DNA of 64,000 nucleotides from Endomychus coccineus. Its lineage: Eukaryota; Arthropoda; Insecta; Coleoptera; Endomychidae. The notes under the pieces are model-generated. The model made no database searches. It had not been told where the DNA came from and saw only the letters and a list, made by a program, of their open reading frames with translations. Positions 1-11,489 of this stretch are shown in pieces (position 1 is the stretch's first letter; every line of letters starts with the position of its first letter). The stretch covers positions 237,378,361-237,442,360 of the forward strand of contig OY294067.1 of the NCBI GenBank assembly GCA_958510875.1, given 5' to 3'. Both the position numbers and the translations under genes were made by a program.

Positions 1-102
1 TTACGTCTCACATCTAATAAAACAGTTATTTATTTCTTTTTAGTTCATTTTAAAATTAATAATTTTGGTTTCATTCTCAATATTCTTGAGTCGCAATAGA
101 TA

Positions 103-410
103 TGTATCGCGCCACCTTTTAACAACTATAGTTCACCAAGTGAAATTGATCTTATTGCAAAAATTCAGGCTGCAAGTGAGGAGTACAAAAATCTGTTTAT
201 ACTTGGCGATTTTAACTTTCCTAATATAAAGTGGTTTTCCTAGTTCCTGATGATTCCAACAAATCGGCATCCTTACTTGGTAACATGATCTTGAACTTCT
301 ACTTAAGCCAACTTATAATAGAGCCCACTATATTTTGTCAAAATATAGAACTCTCCCTGGTCGATCTTGTATGCACATTATCACTCAGACTCCCAAAAAT
401 ACCCTTTAGT
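103..410 (+). pseudogene. Non-LTR retrotransposon AP-endonuclease fragment
   Basis: Translating from about 103 gives a tail of an apurinic-type endonuclease domain. The motif LGDFNFPNIKW lies at about 202-234, preceded by a S-P-S-E-I-D-L-I stretch. After a frameshift near 235-245 the neighbouring frame carries EPTIFCQ and SLVDLVCT, which matches the conserved end of the endonuclease domain in CR1/Jockey-like LINEs. This domain nicks target DNA to prime reverse transcription. A stop and the frameshift mark it as dead. Nothing upstream can be judged because the window starts here, and no reverse transcriptase follows on this strand. The clade is uncertain. Confidence 0.6.
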
Positions 411-799
411 TCTTAGTTCTTACCTTCTTCACATGAAAGTTCTTACATCGTTTACATTAGAAGGAGTTACTCCGGATATAGGGGGAAGGGGGAAACCAAG
501 GTCCCTGCCCCGCACGGCAACTTCAGTGAGCGGCCAATTCTGTGGCATACATTTTATAAAGTCTTGTCTCCTCCCAATCTCGTGCGAGAGTCTTGCAAAA
601 GTATCAAAGTCTGGTTGTGTATAACATTGTTCCAGTACGTGATACTCACCTACTTGCTACAATATAAGAGTAGGAAAACGAAATTATAGCTATTGAAGGA
701 TAACATCATGTATTTGAAAGTAATATTTATATTTCTTCATCATTCCAACATTCCTAGATCAAATTGCTCTAAGCCTTTATCTAAGCTCTCAATTTAATC
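411..799. other. Unassigned spacer
   Basis: About 390 bases between a LINE scrap and a PLE scrap. It holds a G-rich run near 478-493 and no convincing coding potential. Confidence 0.4.
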
Positions 800-1560
800 A
801 AATCAAATCCTGATTTAACTATTTCAAAAGCTGATAAAGGAGACTCCACTGTTGTCATGAATCGTTCAGATTATGATAAACAAAATCCTGCAACATCTCC
901 AAAGTAATTCCTATATACTCCTACCGAGAGATCTCACCCCCTCTATAGAACGTTCAATTTCACAAATTATTTGTCATTCTTCCCTTCCTGATCAAGATAA
1001 GAAATTTCGTATCCCCCATTGTTCGAGAAGCCCGTGATTATGTGATCTGCCTGAAATTCATAAGTCCTCAGTTCCCCTGAGACCAATTGTCAGCACTATC
1101 GGATCCTTTACTCATAAACTCTCTCGATATCTGTCATCTATTTTCAAACCTCTTGTAGGTAATTCCAACAGTTTCATCCTAAATTCTTTCCATTTCGTTG
1201 AGAAACTTCAAACGCTAAAAGTTGACCAAGGCGATTTGCTCGTCAGCTTCGAAGTCGAATCACTCTTTACCAATGTTCCCATTCCAGACACCCTTTCCAT
1301 AATTTCTCAACTGTTACCTGCCAGAAACATTTCAATGGATTTACTACCGTTAATTGATTTTTGTCTATCCTCCACATATTTTCTATACGATGGCAACTTT
1401 TACGACCATCCTCGGGAGCTGCCATGGATTCCCCTCCGGTCATAGCTAATATCTTCATGGAAACTTTTGAGCAAGATGCTATTGACTAATATGTTCTCAA
1501 GCCGAAATGTTGGTTTAGATGTGTCGACGACAGTTTGGTTATTTGGCAACATGGTCGTGT
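800..1560 (+). pseudogene. Penelope-like element reverse transcriptase, decayed
   Basis: The forward strand, read across frames, follows the PLE reverse transcriptase in order: ISKADKG at about 821, a LPEIHKSSVPLRPIVS stretch near 1045-1090, LVSFEVESLFTNVP at 1239-1280 and LIDFCLSSTYF near 1350-1383. Then come remnants of the SPVIANIFMETFE motif and VDDSLVIW near 1520-1545, the catalytic Asp-Asp box (normally YVDDTFVIW). PLEs copy RNA into DNA at target ends using this enzyme plus a GIY-YIG nuclease. Several frameshifts and a missing MGSPLS segment make it non-functional. The family assignment is firm from the order and spacing of the motifs; the exact ends are not. Confidence 0.75.
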
Positions 1561-1778
1561 TAGAAATGCGAAACGGGGTACAAAAGTGTAAAGCAAGAAA
1601 CTTCTGTTTTTAAAGTGCCGAAAGATGCGGAAATGCGAAAAAAGTGGATGCTTGCGATTCCGGATAGAAATCGTTTTAACGAAGTTTTTTAAGGGTGCGA
1701 GCATGTATAACGAAAAAGGGGAAGTTATTTTCAAGGTGACTAATACATTTTGACAAGAGTAACAGTTCTATTCCTTTC

Positions 1779-2326
1779 TCAAATCAGAATAGAAAATATT
1801 GCTGTACGAGAAAATTTATTGTACTTAATGATGTGATTGTTGCCATACTTCGATCCAAGCGCTAGCTGGTGGCTGAGCGAGGGACTACCGATACCAATAA
1901 ATGAATTTTTTATAATAGGGTGTTTGTGGATTTCAAATTCTAATTTATCCATGAATATTTCGGCCAGATAAGGTCTTAAGGTTTCCCATTGCTTCTTCTT
2001 CATTTCCTTCTTGAGTAGTGTACACGTTTGTTAGCGAATTGAAAATAATTCTGAGAAAGACATAATTCGAGAGTGCGTAATATTTTTTGTATTATAACAA
2101 TGTTTGTATGGTTCTTATCCAAGACACTTTGAATTATCAGTAATGTTCCCCCCGGAGGAATACTAGGAAAGAGGTTAGTAACATCAAACGATATAAATTT
2201 ACTATTGGGTGGCAAGGTAAAATCTTTAATTTTGTTGACCAGATCGTTAGAATTTTTTATGTCAAATTTCGGTTTAAATTTACAATGTTCTTTTAAGATT
2301 TGTAGTAATTTTTTTTGACTCAAAAG
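1779..2326 (-). pseudogene. Penelope-like element reverse transcriptase fragment, reverse strand
   Basis: Two reverse-strand reading frames together give a second PLE reverse transcriptase, different in sequence from the forward one next to it. The first frame (2323 to 2000) carries FISFDVTNLFPSIP followed by TLELCLSQNYFQF. The next (2003 to 1880) carries PYLAEIFMDKLE, which follows the SPLSP box in PLEs. The junction between the frames falls where the MGSPLSP box should be, so the core is damaged. No Asp-Asp box or GIY-YIG domain is visible. The residues differ enough from the 0.8-1.56 kb copy that these are two families landing close together, not an inverted duplication. Confidence 0.7.
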
Positions 2327-4440
2327 TTGTAAACCATATCAAAGAAACTGATAATCATTTCAAAGATGATTTTGAGATTCTCTATGAGTCAATTAAAAGT
2401 AAAGTAAATAGTTTGTAAAGTCATTGTTTGATAAAGCTACCGTGTGATGAAACATGTCACGTTTTGTTTAATAAAAACGAAGTTTGAAAATTTATTACAA
2501 GTGTATTTGTTATTAAAACTATAGAAATTTATCTAATCTATACATTTATCCACGGCAAGCATTACATACTGTTGATATTTATAATGATCTGGATGATATT
2601 GTTACTGACTTTTCACATTTCTAGATGATAGTTTTATGAAATGTATATTTGACCACATAGGAATCTTACCTAAGCAGAACTTCGATTTTTTCTTCAAACG
2701 GGATTAACAGTCTCGGTGAGATATTCGCGGTACGTAGGAAAAACATCAAGAAAATCAAATAGAATTATACAAATTCCGGATTGAGTACCTCGTTTCTTGG
2801 GAAGTCGGTAAAAACGAAAATTTATTAGTATAAAATATAGTACTAAAATGAATAATACTAAAATAATAAATTAAGATAAGTTCACAGCTTGCTAGAGTAA
2901 TTCAAAGGAAGGATAATGGGGAAGGTCGGCAATTTTAAGATTTTGCCATGCCTTGGAAATATCTCTAATCCGGGGAACGAAGAATGCTTTTGAAACATTC
3001 ACAACACGAACACAACATTCGAATTAAACAAATTTTACGTTTGAAATTATTTCTGTGAATGAACAGCGCGAAATGCATGAATAAATAAATGTGAAGTGCA
3101 TTATCTCAAACTGTGCTAGGAACACAATGTTTTGATGTTTATTCACGAACCATACAAACCGAGCACAATTAATTTAATATACATTATACAACAGAAACAA
3201 TGATAATTTCTCGTTTGTGATGATAGTGTGCGCTATTACGTCGATATAATCCATAGCTGCATCCGGTGTTGGCATGTATTTCATCCCTGTTCACAATGAC
3301 CATTTTCAGCCGCTTGGTGCTTACGCTGGGGAGAAACGCCAACTGATAATAACTGTCACAATAAACTAAGGCGACTGGAAAAGTGTTCTGGTTGTAGTAT
3401 ATTGAATTGCTTTCAACACACCAAATATTCGCATGACTTTACAGATTCATAAAAAATAAGTAAACAGATTACATTTATGACCATTACAAATATTATAATT
3501 TATAGGCGCTGCAAAATAGTAATAAAATAATAGTAATTTCATTCAAAAAAAAAAAAAAATGTAGAAATAATTTTCTTTTAGTCTTACTTACGAAACCTAC
3601 GAAATGATTCCACAAATAATATGGAAAATATAAAGAATCTAATGATAAATTGTGAACAAAAACGAATTTATATTGACATTTAACTATGAGGTGGTCTAGA
3701 GAATCAACTGGTTAGAAAATTTTAATATTTGCCGGAGCAAGATAATTTATTAGTTACATTTAAGTCGGTCGAGTATCAAATACATCCACTTATTTGCGAA
3801 TACATTTCTCTGGAAATAATGCATAAGCAAAGTACTGCCGATGAACATTGAAAACTGATGAAACATCCTTTTGGTTGGAGAACAACGAAACCTTCGGAAT
3901 TTTTAAGATGATGAACTTAAGAATTTTATAAAGGTTTCATTGTCCATGTTTAGTGCGAGTAAATTCATTCTTAGTTATTAATTAAACACAAATTTACACT
4001 CGAAAAATATGTTTATAATTGTTCCACAAGACAGTTATGTTTAGAATGATTCATTAAGTGGTTACAACATTAGTATGATTTTTTGGTTTGGTGTATTTTC
4101 TTTTATTTAAATATTAATATTTCTTTTTTTTTCCTGTTTATTTTCATTTCAAGGCCTGTGCACAGATACTAAGTGTCGCTTGAAGGTCGCTATATGTAGC
4201 ACTTATGTTTTTATTACTGTATAGCACTGTATTGCTGCACCTGAATAAATATTATTATTATTTTATATTATTATATAACAATGACTTAAACTTAAATGGT
4301 AATACTGAACCTGAGGGATGAGACAATCAGTCAGTTATTGGTTATAGGTGTTTGGCATTTGATAGAAGACAGTATCCCTTAATAATGATTGTAGAATGCT
4401 TCGTTTGTAACTCATTTTTAATTTGACTTTCCTTCCCTCA
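2327..4440. other. AT-rich stretch without recognisable genes
   Basis: About 2.1 kb of AT-rich DNA with many stops in all frames. A homopolymer A run lies at 3546-3559. The only structured piece I see is the retroposon-like tail near 4180-4275, listed separately. Confidence 0.4.
4140..4280 (+). repeat. Probable LINE/SINE 3' tail with TTA-type microsatellite
   Basis: A GC-richer stretch (about 4150-4235) ends in TGAATAAATATTATTATTA and then an ATT/TTA simple repeat up to about 4277. A unique sequence ending in short tandem trinucleotides is how many insect LINE 3' ends look. No coding part of the parent element is attached, so the family is unknown. Confidence 0.4.
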
Positions 4441-4444
4441 CTAT

Positions 4445-5200
4445 ACGTAGTATCGCGAAATGGGGGAACTTCGACAGCGGGGGTAACTTCGACTTCGATT
4501 TGATTCCTAATATTATTTTGTTATTGTTGTTATTTCACCTACATTTTATTCCTTTCAGATAAATTTTTTATTAAGAAAATGCCTCGTAAGTATGTGGAAA
4601 GGTTGGGAGATAGACCTCACCTCAACTATAATAAGGAAAACCTGGACAAAGCCATCGAAACTGTGAAAAATGGTATGTCGAGAATGGAAGCTGGTAGAAA
4701 GTTTAAAATCCCCAGAGCAACCTTGATCGATAAATGTCTTGATTATCATCATTTGAAACCGAGACGTTCGTGTGTTTTAACTAGTGAGGAAGAACATATG
4801 ATAGCAAAACACTTGGTACAGCAAACGACTGGGGTTTTCTAATAATACACCACGATATTCGTCAAGTGATTTGTTACCAAGCAAGGCAACCAGGTTTAGA
4901 TTTTATACACGTCTTTACTTCAAGAAACAATCTGACTACCTGATTGACCACGAATAAGAGTTGTTTTATTTAGGTCTCAAAAACTTTTTATTAATATCTA
5001 TGATTCGTTGATTATAGTAATTTTTACATTACCTTAAAAAAAGTTGTGGGAAGGGAAGAGTGGGGGAAATAAATTGTTGGTACAGAAGAGACAAGACATC
5101 AAATGTTATGATGGCATATGAGCGAAGGTCCTAAAGTTATTAGTATCTTTTGGAGAAGTTAAAATATACTGGAAACATGTCCCCCATTTTACGGTATATA
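4445..5200. mobile_element. Pogo-like mini-transposon, internally deleted
   Basis: The left end contains AAATGGGGGAAC at 4458-4469. The right end contains the inverse, TCCCCCATTTTACGG, near 5180-5195. Flanking bases on both sides read as GTATCGCG and its imperfect inverse (TACGGTAT), giving terminal inverted repeats of roughly 18 bp. Inside lies the N-terminal part of a pogo-type transposase (4579-4842) and a second GGGGGAA-containing stretch near 5060. The element is only about 750 bp, so most of the transposase is gone. A TA target duplication is plausible but not clean. Confidence 0.45.
4579..4842 (+). pseudogene. Pogo-type transposase N-terminus (psq-type helix-turn-helix), truncated
   Basis: The 87-residue frame begins MPRKYVERLG and contains YNKENLDKAIETVKNGMS, then a REA-like MEAGRKFKIPRATLIDK helix. 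This is the pipsqueak-type DNA-binding domain found at the start of pogo/Tigger transposases, which bind the transposon's terminal repeats. A downstream TSEEEHMIAKHL segment matches the start of the second DNA-binding region. The frame then stops at about residue 87, whereas family members run to roughly 400-600 residues with a DDE nuclease domain. A polypyrimidine-AG (TTTATTCCTTTCAG) sits just upstream of the ATG, so a spliced 5' leader is possible. Confidence 0.65.
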
Positions 5201-5224
5201 GTGTTAGGATAAATAGGTAGGTAC

Positions 5225-5870
5225 ACTCCTGCGGATTCGCTAACTAATTATGGAATAGCTCCATTTAATAGTCTTGTTCATAGATTATTAAACGTTTTTT
5301 TGAGCCAAATTAATACAACATTGTTGAGCGTTGGACAATGGTTACTACAAATCTTTGATCAATAGCTTAATTTTCAAACTGAAAAGGAAAATGGGACGCA
5401 ACCAGTTAACCGAATTACAGTCACTACGTTCTAATAGTTCAATAAAATTCAAAAGTTTCACTTACGATCCTTCAGTAATTGATGAATTCCACAATTTCCT
5501 AAATGTGCAATACAACCCGTTTATAGATGTCAGAACAAGCTAAGAATCTGATTAGGCAACACCTCCGATAAAGTTTCCGACTTCAACAAATCCGAGATTT
5601 ACAAAATACATTTTGCCCACATAAAGAGAGATTATCATTCTTGATACACAGTAATGACAAATATCTAGTTATTTTGGAAGGGATGGAAATCTATGAGCGA
5701 AAAGCAATTTAATGAATTCAGATTAATCTTCAGCTATTAATTCCGAATAGTATTCAAGCAGAGACATATTGATTCCCAATTTGCTGAACTGATGGCTGAA
5801 AGGTTCTCAGTATGTTAACTATATTTTAGTGGATGAGGGTTATTATTTCTTATTTATAGTATAATAAATG
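5225..5870 (+). pseudogene. Penelope-like element C-terminal region and 3' end
   Basis: The forward frames follow the PLE linker between reverse transcriptase and nuclease: APFNSLVHRLLNVFLSQI at about 5250-5310, then DNGYYKSLINSLIFKLK at 5331-5390. After a stop the GIY motif region appears as SDFNKSEIYKIHF near 5580-5620. The rest of the GIY-YIG nuclease is degraded. Bases 5690-5880 align by eye with 10570-10800, which marks them as the shared 3' terminal region of one PLE family, ending near AATAAATG. Multiple stops show that the copy is inactive. Confidence 0.65.
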
Positions 5871-6400
5871 AATATTTCTAATGCGGAGGTACAAAACCTC
5901 ATAATTACGCCACTGTATTTTTCTCAACAACTTGTTGTAAATGAAAATAAAGTTCTATCTGTAAAGCAAAAGTGTACCAAGTTCTAACTAAAAATCTTCA
6001 TTCGTTCAGAAGATAATGAATAAAATGGTATAATTTCTCAAAAATTCAATAATCCTGTATTTCGGAAACAAAGTGTTTTCTTGGAGAAAAATGTTATACA
6101 AGATATATATATATGTTATTTTTATATGTTCTCTATCGTTTACCAAAATTATAAACGGAAAAACGTAAACACCTTGGGTATTATGTATTGAATCTTCCAA
6201 AATCATATTAATACTGATAATTAATTGTGATGAGATCATATGTAAATATTCTAAAAAATATTAAATTCATGACATATTATAAACTACAATAACATTAAGA
6301 TGAGCTAAATTTTCCATTAAATAATTGACTCCTGAATTATTCAGCTCAACTGACATTAGGATATTAAGCAATAACTCCCTATTCACTTATTATGTTACTA
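5871..6400. other. Unassigned AT-rich spacer
   Basis: About 530 bases between a PLE 3' end and a TIR element. It holds a short TA run near 6102-6114 and nothing else I recognise. Confidence 0.35.
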
Positions 6401-7368
6401 CCGGGATATCAATAATTATTTTGGTCAAAAGGTGGTTGTGGAATCTAAAACGTGTGTCTTACTTTACGTTTGAAATAATTATGTCACTGTCACACTGACA
6501 TCGTCAATAACCTACAAATTTCATACCTATTTATTTCAGTTGTAAAACAACAATGAACTACAAATTATGAAATAATTATGTGAACTTTGAACCTTTTCAG
6601 AGGTCGTGATAGCCACAATCTGGGTCAAAAACTGTTTTGAAATAGTTAATTTTCCGTAAATCGAATGACGTTCACGTGAGAAGCCCGTAGCACGCGAGTT
6701 AGAAAAGTGTAAAGTGGATGTACCTAATACGGCTTTACGACGACTGTTTGCGTGCCGTTTTTCCTCCATGTAGTTAGATTTAGTATCGGACCCTGCCCGA
6801 CGGCCCTTCTTTTTTCGATAAATGTCCATTAAATAGGAAAATTTGATTAAAACAGTTTGAGCTATTCTCAGATCTCAGCTACGCGCGTCTAACGTGCGAC
6901 GTACCAAAGGGAATATTCTCGCGACTAAAATATAGACGAAGCGGGTAAAAGCTAGCGGCCCATAGCCAAAAACACTTTATTACAACTGGCGCCGGTCGCA
7001 CGTGGCAAGAAACGGCCCCAAATCAACAAAACCGAGGTAAAATGTATAAACTCTAATTTACGCGCAGCGAGCTCCTCGAGGCATATGTCAAAATGATTTC
7101 GTTCGTAGCTAATTATATAGGACGTCTGGCGTTCATGTAATTATGTTTTCAGATAATTCGAACCTTCTAATATCGATAGGTCACGTGAAAATCCCGGAGT
7201 CCAAAGCGCTAAAGACTTCTGAGTGTTACAATATTCGTATAAAATTGCGAAATTTCGCACTTTTAGAAACTTCAAATTAATTATAACATAATTAATTCAA
7301 ACGTAAAGTAAGACACACGTTTTAGATTCCACAACCACCCTTGACCAAGATAATTTTTGATATCCCGG
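6401..7368. mobile_element. 968-bp TIR DNA transposon, copy A
   Basis: The left end CCGGGATATCAATAATTATT and the right end (inverse) CCGGGATATCAAAAATTATC are the outer parts of imperfect terminal inverted repeats of about 80 bp. These also share the GGTGGTTGTGGAATCTAAAA segment and ACGTGTGTCTTAC. TA lies immediately outside both ends (6399-6400, 7369-7370), consistent with a Tc1/mariner-like TA duplication. A second copy lies at 21951-22902. The interior has a reverse-strand open frame at 6536-6829 that is partly conserved in copy B but has no transposase motif, so this is best read as a non-autonomous element. The superfamily is not certain. Confidence 0.8.
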
Positions 7369-7370
7369 TA

Positions 7371-8845
7371 TTAACAATTTATCATGGTTAGAAGAAATGC
7401 TCTATTATCTATGAACATAAGCTGAATATAGCGTAAAATAATAACCGAATACAAATCATTCAACATTCTGCTTGTTCCTTTTAATGTGACACTGCGGTTT
7501 TCATCGCAATATACAATATCTAAAAGAGGGAGATTGAGAACAAAAGCTCCACTTTCCACATAATAATCTTTTTGTGTATACATTGCTCATCAGGATAGAC
7601 CTCTAGAAATCCATCAACTTCAAGCTACCTGAAATATTCATAGTGCAGCTACAACAATATTTTTGAATTGTGGAGTTTAGAGTATCGCGAAGTAAATATT
7701 TTACAAAGTAACAATGCTCGCACGATCATATCTCTTCTACTATAAATAAACCGACTTTAGTAAGCGACGACCTACGTCTATCTGGTTTAATAAAGTGTAA
7801 GAAGGACCGATAACTAGTAGGTTGTCTGAATTTGCTTCATTTGGACGGAAAACTAAGCTGACATTCTCTATCTGGAAGTCGGTAAATCTTTGCTCAAGTT
7901 TATTCAGTCGGCTAACGAGATACGGAGAAAACAGGATCGGCCAAAATTAAATGCCAGAAATTAATGTATAACTGAAATCATGCGACCCACGTAGAAAATA
8001 TAGTACGCACACCACGTTGACAGACAATTAATATGCAAATTTAAATTAGTTAAGTTATATGCAAAGTTATAAGAGTATTTGCTCATTGAACAGTCATATG
8101 AATATTTTATTATATTGGAATTTATACTGTGTTTTGAACCAATTGTCTCAGTGATGAAAGTTTCCTTGAAATTGGTAGAGGAAGGAACATTTATTCATTT
8201 ATTTAGTACAGGCAATCCGACAGAATAACTATTTTCCAATAACGGGAATACACAGTTCCAAAAAAAGTATTAAATTAACTAACACCTAACACTAGGATGA
8301 GAAGAAAACGAGAAAAGAGAAAAAAGAAGAATTATTCTTAACATATTGTACTGTTTAGTTTCTGAATTGGCCAATGGAATATAGTTTTAAACTATGCATA
8401 GAAACATGGAACAAGTCTATGTGTGTGAAATATAAATTGTTTTTTTTTGTAGCAAACACATTGGCGAATTATTTGCATAATTTGTAGCAAATGATTGGTG
8501 GTAGAACAGTGTGAGCAACCGAGAACTGTATCGTCTGACGTTAAAATGAATATTACCTAATATAGAGCTACAGTTAATAATATTGTTCAAAATCTTGTAA
8601 AGGAAATTAGTCCTGAAACATTTCTACGAGAATTTACTTTTGATAATTTGTAATGCCTATGGCTATCGTTGTACATGTAAAAATAGAGTCTTCTATGAAA
8701 TCTAAAATTGAGGTAATTAATGAATCGTTTTCCAATATAAGAATGTATTTGATATACAGTGGGTTCCATACTGGAGGGGCATACCGTACATGAACATACC
8801 TCATTGTTCATTCTAGCATGTTAATATTCGAGTTCTTTCTTTTAG
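7371..8845. other. Unassigned AT-rich sequence
   Basis: About 1.5 kb with no motif I can place. Small open frames occur (for example the reverse strand at 8587-8811) but have no family signature. Confidence 0.35.
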
Positions 8846-9722
8846 TCCAGGCTATGAACCGGAAAAAAAATGTAAGTTCGAATAATTTTTTTTTGCATCA
8901 GCTTCAGGAGGTTCTCAGGATCATTCATACACCTTGAAACCTCTTGGGAACCCCAATTCCTCCCATTGGGGGCGAAAATGGCCCGAAATCTCCAAGTCTT
9001 CAGTTGTATTTTCTACAAAAAAAAGTATTTTGGCATTTCGAGTGCACCTAAGGGGTTTTTGGGTTACTTGCAATCCATCGTAGGGTTGGTAAAAGGACGA
9101 AATTAGCCAATTTTGCACCCCTTCATGTTATTTTGCAATTTACGTGTTTTAGGCATTTCGAATTCACCGAGGAGGATTATTGGGTCGCTGAAAACGATTC
9201 TGAAGCCAGATTTACTCGAATATCATCGTAGGGGTGAGAAATTTACAAAAGTGGCTAATTTGACACGCTTCTAAATTTCTATTATTTTTGCATTTTAAAA
9301 TTACTTCGGAGTAAATCTGAATCGTATTCAGCGACCCAAAAAACCTCCTCGGTGCATTCGAAATGCCAAATACACGTAAATTGCAAAATAACATACGGGA
9401 TGCAAAATTGGCCAATTTCTTCGATTTTACCACCCCTACGATGGATTGCAAGTAAATGTGGCTACGGATTCGTGATCAGCGACCCAAAAAGCCTACTAAG
9501 TGCACTCGAAATGCCAAAATACCTTTTTTTGCAGAAAATACAATTCAAGACTTGGAGATTTCGGGCCATTTTTGCCCCCAATGGGTGGGCTTGGTGTTCC
9601 CAAGAGGTTTTAAGGTGTATGAATGATCCTGAGAACCTCCTGAAGGTAATGCAAAAAAAATTTGTTGATTCGAACTTCATGCTTTTTTTTATTATAGCTA
9701 AAATCCCGGTTCACAGCCTGGA
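8846..9722. repeat. Foldback palindrome 1 (long inverted repeat, 877 bp)
   Basis: The left edge TCCAGGCTATGAACCGG is mirrored at the right edge by CCGGTTCACAGCCTGGA. The arms pair nearly all the way in: CAGGAGGTTCTCAGGATCAT at about 8909 mirrors ATGATCCTGAGAACCTCCTG at about 9623, and CGAAATCTCCAAGTCTT mirrors AAGACTTGGAGATTTCG. The centre is near 9284. Inside each arm a unit containing CAGCGACCCAAAAA and CGAAATGCC recurs about every 150 bp. The same phrase occurs in the palindrome at 33931-35216. No protein is encoded; open frames in it are mirrored on both strands. A foldback-type transposon or a MITE with very long TIRs is the simplest reading. Confidence 0.8.
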
Positions 9723-10204
9723 TTATTACTACGTATCTTGACTATTTCTGGTTTCATTGGTGGATTCAATGAGCTACTAATTTGTATGCTTTTATTTGTA
9801 TTATTTTCACCGCTAAAAATTGTCCGTTCAAACATTTATGATTGAAAACCACCTCTTCAGCATCGTTAAGTGCATTGCGCCTTATTTTTCTACATACAGA
9901 TCTACCTTCCGGTTTACGGCGATAGTCCTCCAATCTAGGGTGTAGGTACTATATAATTTCAGTGAACGTAGGACTAACCCCGAAAGAGCTCTGCGGCTTT
10001 TAGATTTAGTCAGCTGCTTAGCAACGCACGAAGGCATCGCTGCTCGCTTCATAAAAACTGATAGCTCTTGGTCTAAAAGAGATGATTTGTTCCGAAACAA
10101 TACAGATTATTCCAGGACTTTTTGGTCCTTTTTCATTTGGTTAAGTTCAATTTAATTAGATATAGATAGATGAGAATGAAATATCAAAGAGTTTACACTG
10201 TCGA
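9723..10204. other. Unassigned spacer
   Basis: About 480 bases without a recognisable feature. Somewhat GC-richer around 9900-10080 than its surroundings, but no open frame has a family motif. Confidence 0.3.
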
Positions 10205-10800
10205 TACAAAATAACACTACAAATAAAAACAATCACCCTAATCCACCAAAAATACTCTAATACTCTTGAAGTACTGAGGACCTGTCGGCTACCAAGTTGC
10301 CATTATCAGAGTAAACTTAATTCTAAATCAAAATGTGCCTGTTGAAACAAATATGGAATTTATTAATCGCAGAAGTGAAACTTTTGAATTTTATTGTATT
10401 TGAAGGTAATGGCGCTGACTTGGTAGGTTGGTTGCGTTCCAATTTCCTTTTTTGTTTAGAAATTAAATTATTAATCAAAAATTTGTCGAAACTATTGTGT
10501 AGCTGAATCTTTTATAACAATGGTTTTGACAAATCTTTAATCAAATAATTTGATTACTAGGTAACTTGAAGAGATGAAAAAGCAATTTATTAAATTCCGA
10601 TTCATCAACAGCTGAGAGTAACCCCTTGTTTGCATTATTATCCCAAAATAGTATTTAAACAGGCACATTGTAATTTATAATTTAGTTTACTGTGTTGATG
10701 GCTACTCGGTAGGCGAAAGGCCCTCAGTACTTCAAGAGTACTTTTAGTGGATAATGATGATTATTCCTTATTTATATAGTGTTGTGAATAAAATATAAAT
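10205..10800. repeat. Inverted pair of Penelope-like 3' untranslated ends
   Basis: The phrase CCTCAGTACTTCAAGAGTA occurs forward at about 10720-10741 and, as its inverse TACTCTTGAAGTACTGAGG, at about 10261-10279. The match continues on both sides, including AACAGGCACATT and the stretch beginning TAATTTAGTTTACT. The forward arm (about 10560-10800) is also homologous to the PLE 3' end at 5690-5880. So the two arms are PLE 3' ends facing each other around a 250-bp centre. PLE insertions are known for tandem and inverted partial copies, which this arrangement fits. Confidence 0.6.
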
Positions 10801-11049
10801 CTATATTTTGATGAACATTTTTCAACAATTGGTATTCTCAGAATGAGCTATTAACTGATCTAGGTATGTAATTTAGCTGTGTGGGCGTCAAAGCCTATGA
10901 TTGGATTGACGTTTCAGAAAATTTGACAAAGTTATTAAATTGAACAGAATCAGCTATAACGTGATGAAAATCTATTATAAACTCAAATTAAATAACTATT
11001 AAGGATTGATTTGAATATTTTGTAAAATCTTAAAATCATCAGTGAAGCT

Positions 11050-11480
11050 ATAGTTCCTCATAATTAAAGATTCTGCAATGGTTGACTCGGTTTTATTATT
11101 ACTGAAGCCATGCCTATGTTTGTTTTCATTTGCTTCTCAAAGTTCCTTCGTCTCTGACCAATGTATATCTTAGAAACAAGACAAACATGTCAGCTCATAA
11201 GCTCCACATTTGTCTTCGGGTGATTTAACTACATTATTCTTAATAAACCTAGCTAAATTATCAAGCATTTTATATACTATCTTGATATCTAACAAGAAAA
11301 TTTGAAATTACAGATGGGTGGCTTCATATAGGTGATATCAACATAAGAATATATTTGTTTTATTGTAGGAAAAGGCTTCAAGATAGTATCTGATCCTAGT
11401 CTCTTTATCAAAATTATTGTTTGACATCGTTACGTTGAGTAGTCTGTTTATGGAACTATTGTGAGCTGCTATTTTATGTT
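11050..11480 (-). pseudogene. Penelope-like GIY-YIG endonuclease fragment
   Basis: Reading the reverse strand downwards from about 11330 gives KMLDNLARFIKNN, then SPEDKCGAYELTCLSC, then DIHW/YIGQRRRNFEKQ near 11130-11165. CGAYEL stands where the GIY half of the motif should be, and YIGQRRRNFE is the YIG half with its conserved Arg. The GIY-YIG nuclease cuts target DNA for PLE insertion. A frameshift separates the two halves, and the upstream reverse transcriptase is not in the window on this strand. It lies next to the inverted 3' ends at 10.2-10.8 kb and probably belongs to the same group of insertions. Confidence 0.6.
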
Positions 11481-11489
11481 AATGCTAAC

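Noticed and set aside
9352..9741. 129-residue open frame
   Set aside because: It lies in foldback palindrome 1. Mirror-image frames appear on both strands because of the inverted repeat, so openness carries no information.
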